Assembly: GCA_013824045.1 (NCBI GenBank)
Contig: PNND01000499.1
Coordinates: forward strand, 1 to 11,962
Origin: Rhodobacter sp.
GTDB lineage: Bacteria > Pseudomonadota > Alphaproteobacteria > Rhodobacterales > Rhodobacteraceae
Length of the DNA: 11,962 nt
Reading direction: 5' to 3'
Shown here: positions 11,001-11,962 of the stretch, piece by piece
Position numbering within the stretch: position 1 is the stretch's first letter
Layout of the letters: the number at the start of each line of letters is the position of its first letter
Position numbers and translations under genes: made by a program
The notes under the pieces: generated by a model
Told to the model about the DNA's origin: nothing
Database searches by the model: none
The model's input: the letters and a program-made list of their open reading frames with translations, nothing else

Positions 11001-11659
11001 CCTTTGGGGAAGAGGACGAGTTGGCCGATGCCTATGAGAATCGCAAATCCTTTGCCTATAGCCGGAACGGCAAGCCGGTGCAGAACGCTGCCCTTTTGCA
11101 AAAGGCGCTGAAGGATGTGGACCTTGCCTATCAGAATCTGGAAAGCGTCGAACTGGGCGTGACCTCAGTAGACCAGTATTTCGACACGCTGGGCGGCATC
11201 GCCCGCGCTGTGAAGCGCGCGCGCGGTGGGCAGGAAACGCCGGTCTATATCGGGGATCAGACCCGCGGTGGCGGCACGGTCCGCACGCTGAAGGATCAGA
11301 TCGCGCTGGAAACCCGATCGCGCAGCCTGAACCCGAAATTCTATGAAGGCCTGCTGCGCCATGGCGCCGAAGGCGTTCGCCAGATCGAGGCGCATGTCAC
11401 CAACACGCTGGGCTGGTCGGCCACCACGGCGCAGGTTGACCCTTGGGTCTATCAGCGTCTGTCGGAAACCTTTGTGCTGGACGATGTGATGCGCCGCCGT
11501 CTGGCCAGCCTGAACCCCGAAGCCTCCAACCGCATGGCGCAGCGCCTGCTGGAAGCATCGGACCGCAACTACTGGCAACCGGATGCCGAAACGCTCGCCG
11601 CGCTGCAACGCGCTGCGGATGAGCTTGAGGATCGTTTGGAAGGGATCGCAGCGGAATGA
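8063..11659 (+). CDS. bchH: BchH, magnesium chelatase subunit H
   Basis: BchH binds protoporphyrin IX and Mg2+ and carries out metal insertion, driven by the BchI-BchD AAA+ complex; it is the first committed step to bacteriochlorophyll. The 1198-residue product is close to the ~1190 usual for Rhodobacter. An N-terminal domain of the Mg-chelatase H family (about 20-180) precedes the long CobN/Mg-chelatase domain. [17 protein letters not shown] and [15 protein letters not shown] (606-620) are core motifs. The latter probably lines the active site. A cysteine cluster, C395-x2-C398-x3-C402 with C418 nearby, could hold an Fe-S cluster. I chose ATG 8063, which overlaps bchB by 11 nt with GAGG 12 nt upstream. 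ATG 8045 (six codons longer) and ATG 8096 are possible alternatives. The longer frame from GTG 7964 lies deep inside bchB and is unlikely. Confidence 0.97.

Positions 11660-11962
<303 letters not shown>

Noticed and set aside
9515..11101. A 528-codon minus-strand open frame inside bchH
   Set aside because: Antisense shadow of bchH, with histidine/arginine/glutamine-rich composition typical of reverse-strand GC-rich frames and no family motif or promoter.

Overview
The window is part of a photosynthesis gene cluster of a purple, bacteriochlorophyll a-producing alphaproteobacterium. It most resembles Rhodobacter and other Rhodobacterales. The evidence is GC-rich sequence, protein families found only in anoxygenic phototrophs, and a gene order (bchJ-bchE-ppsR-ppaA facing away from bchF-bchN-bchB-bchH-bchL) that matches what I recall of Rhodobacter clusters. 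Every large open stretch is explained by a known family. I see no mobile element, tRNA, rRNA, CRISPR array or pseudogene.

Left half, minus strand (1-4398), in the direction of transcription: ppaA/aerR (cobalamin-binding antirepressor), ppsR/crtJ (PAS-domain, redox-responsive repressor), a 177-nt intergenic region, bchE (oxygen-independent, cobalamin/radical-SAM cyclase) and the start of bchJ, which is cut by the window edge. The ppsR-bchE gap holds two adjacent hairpins just after ppsR. It also holds a CRP/FNR-type palindrome and a perfect TGT-N12-ACA PpsR/CrtJ box just before bchE.

Divergent control region (4399-4712): two more perfect TGT-N12-ACA boxes. Each carries a TTGACA that could be a -35 element, one reading toward ppaA-ppsR and one toward bchF. 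A second FNR-like palindrome lies between them. This suggests that PpsR represses its own operon with its antirepressor, and the bchF operon.

Right half, plus strand (4713-11962): bchF (3-vinyl bacteriochlorophyllide hydratase), bchN and bchB (catalytic component of dark protochlorophyllide reductase), bchH (porphyrin-binding Mg-chelatase subunit) and the start of bchL (reductase ATPase). bchF/bchN and bchN/bchB overlap by four bases (ATGA) and bchB/bchH by eleven, so translation is probably coupled. bchH and bchL are separated by 67 nt containing a strong hairpin.

Together these genes cover Mg insertion (BchH), ring E closure without O2 (BchE), light-independent D-ring reduction (BchN, BchB, BchL) and C3 hydration (BchF), next to the PpsR/PpaA pair that senses redox, light and B12. 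I found no evidence of an undescribed system. The points worth a second look are regulatory sites, intercistronic hairpins, a cysteine motif in BchH, and several start codons that differ from a longest-ORF reading.
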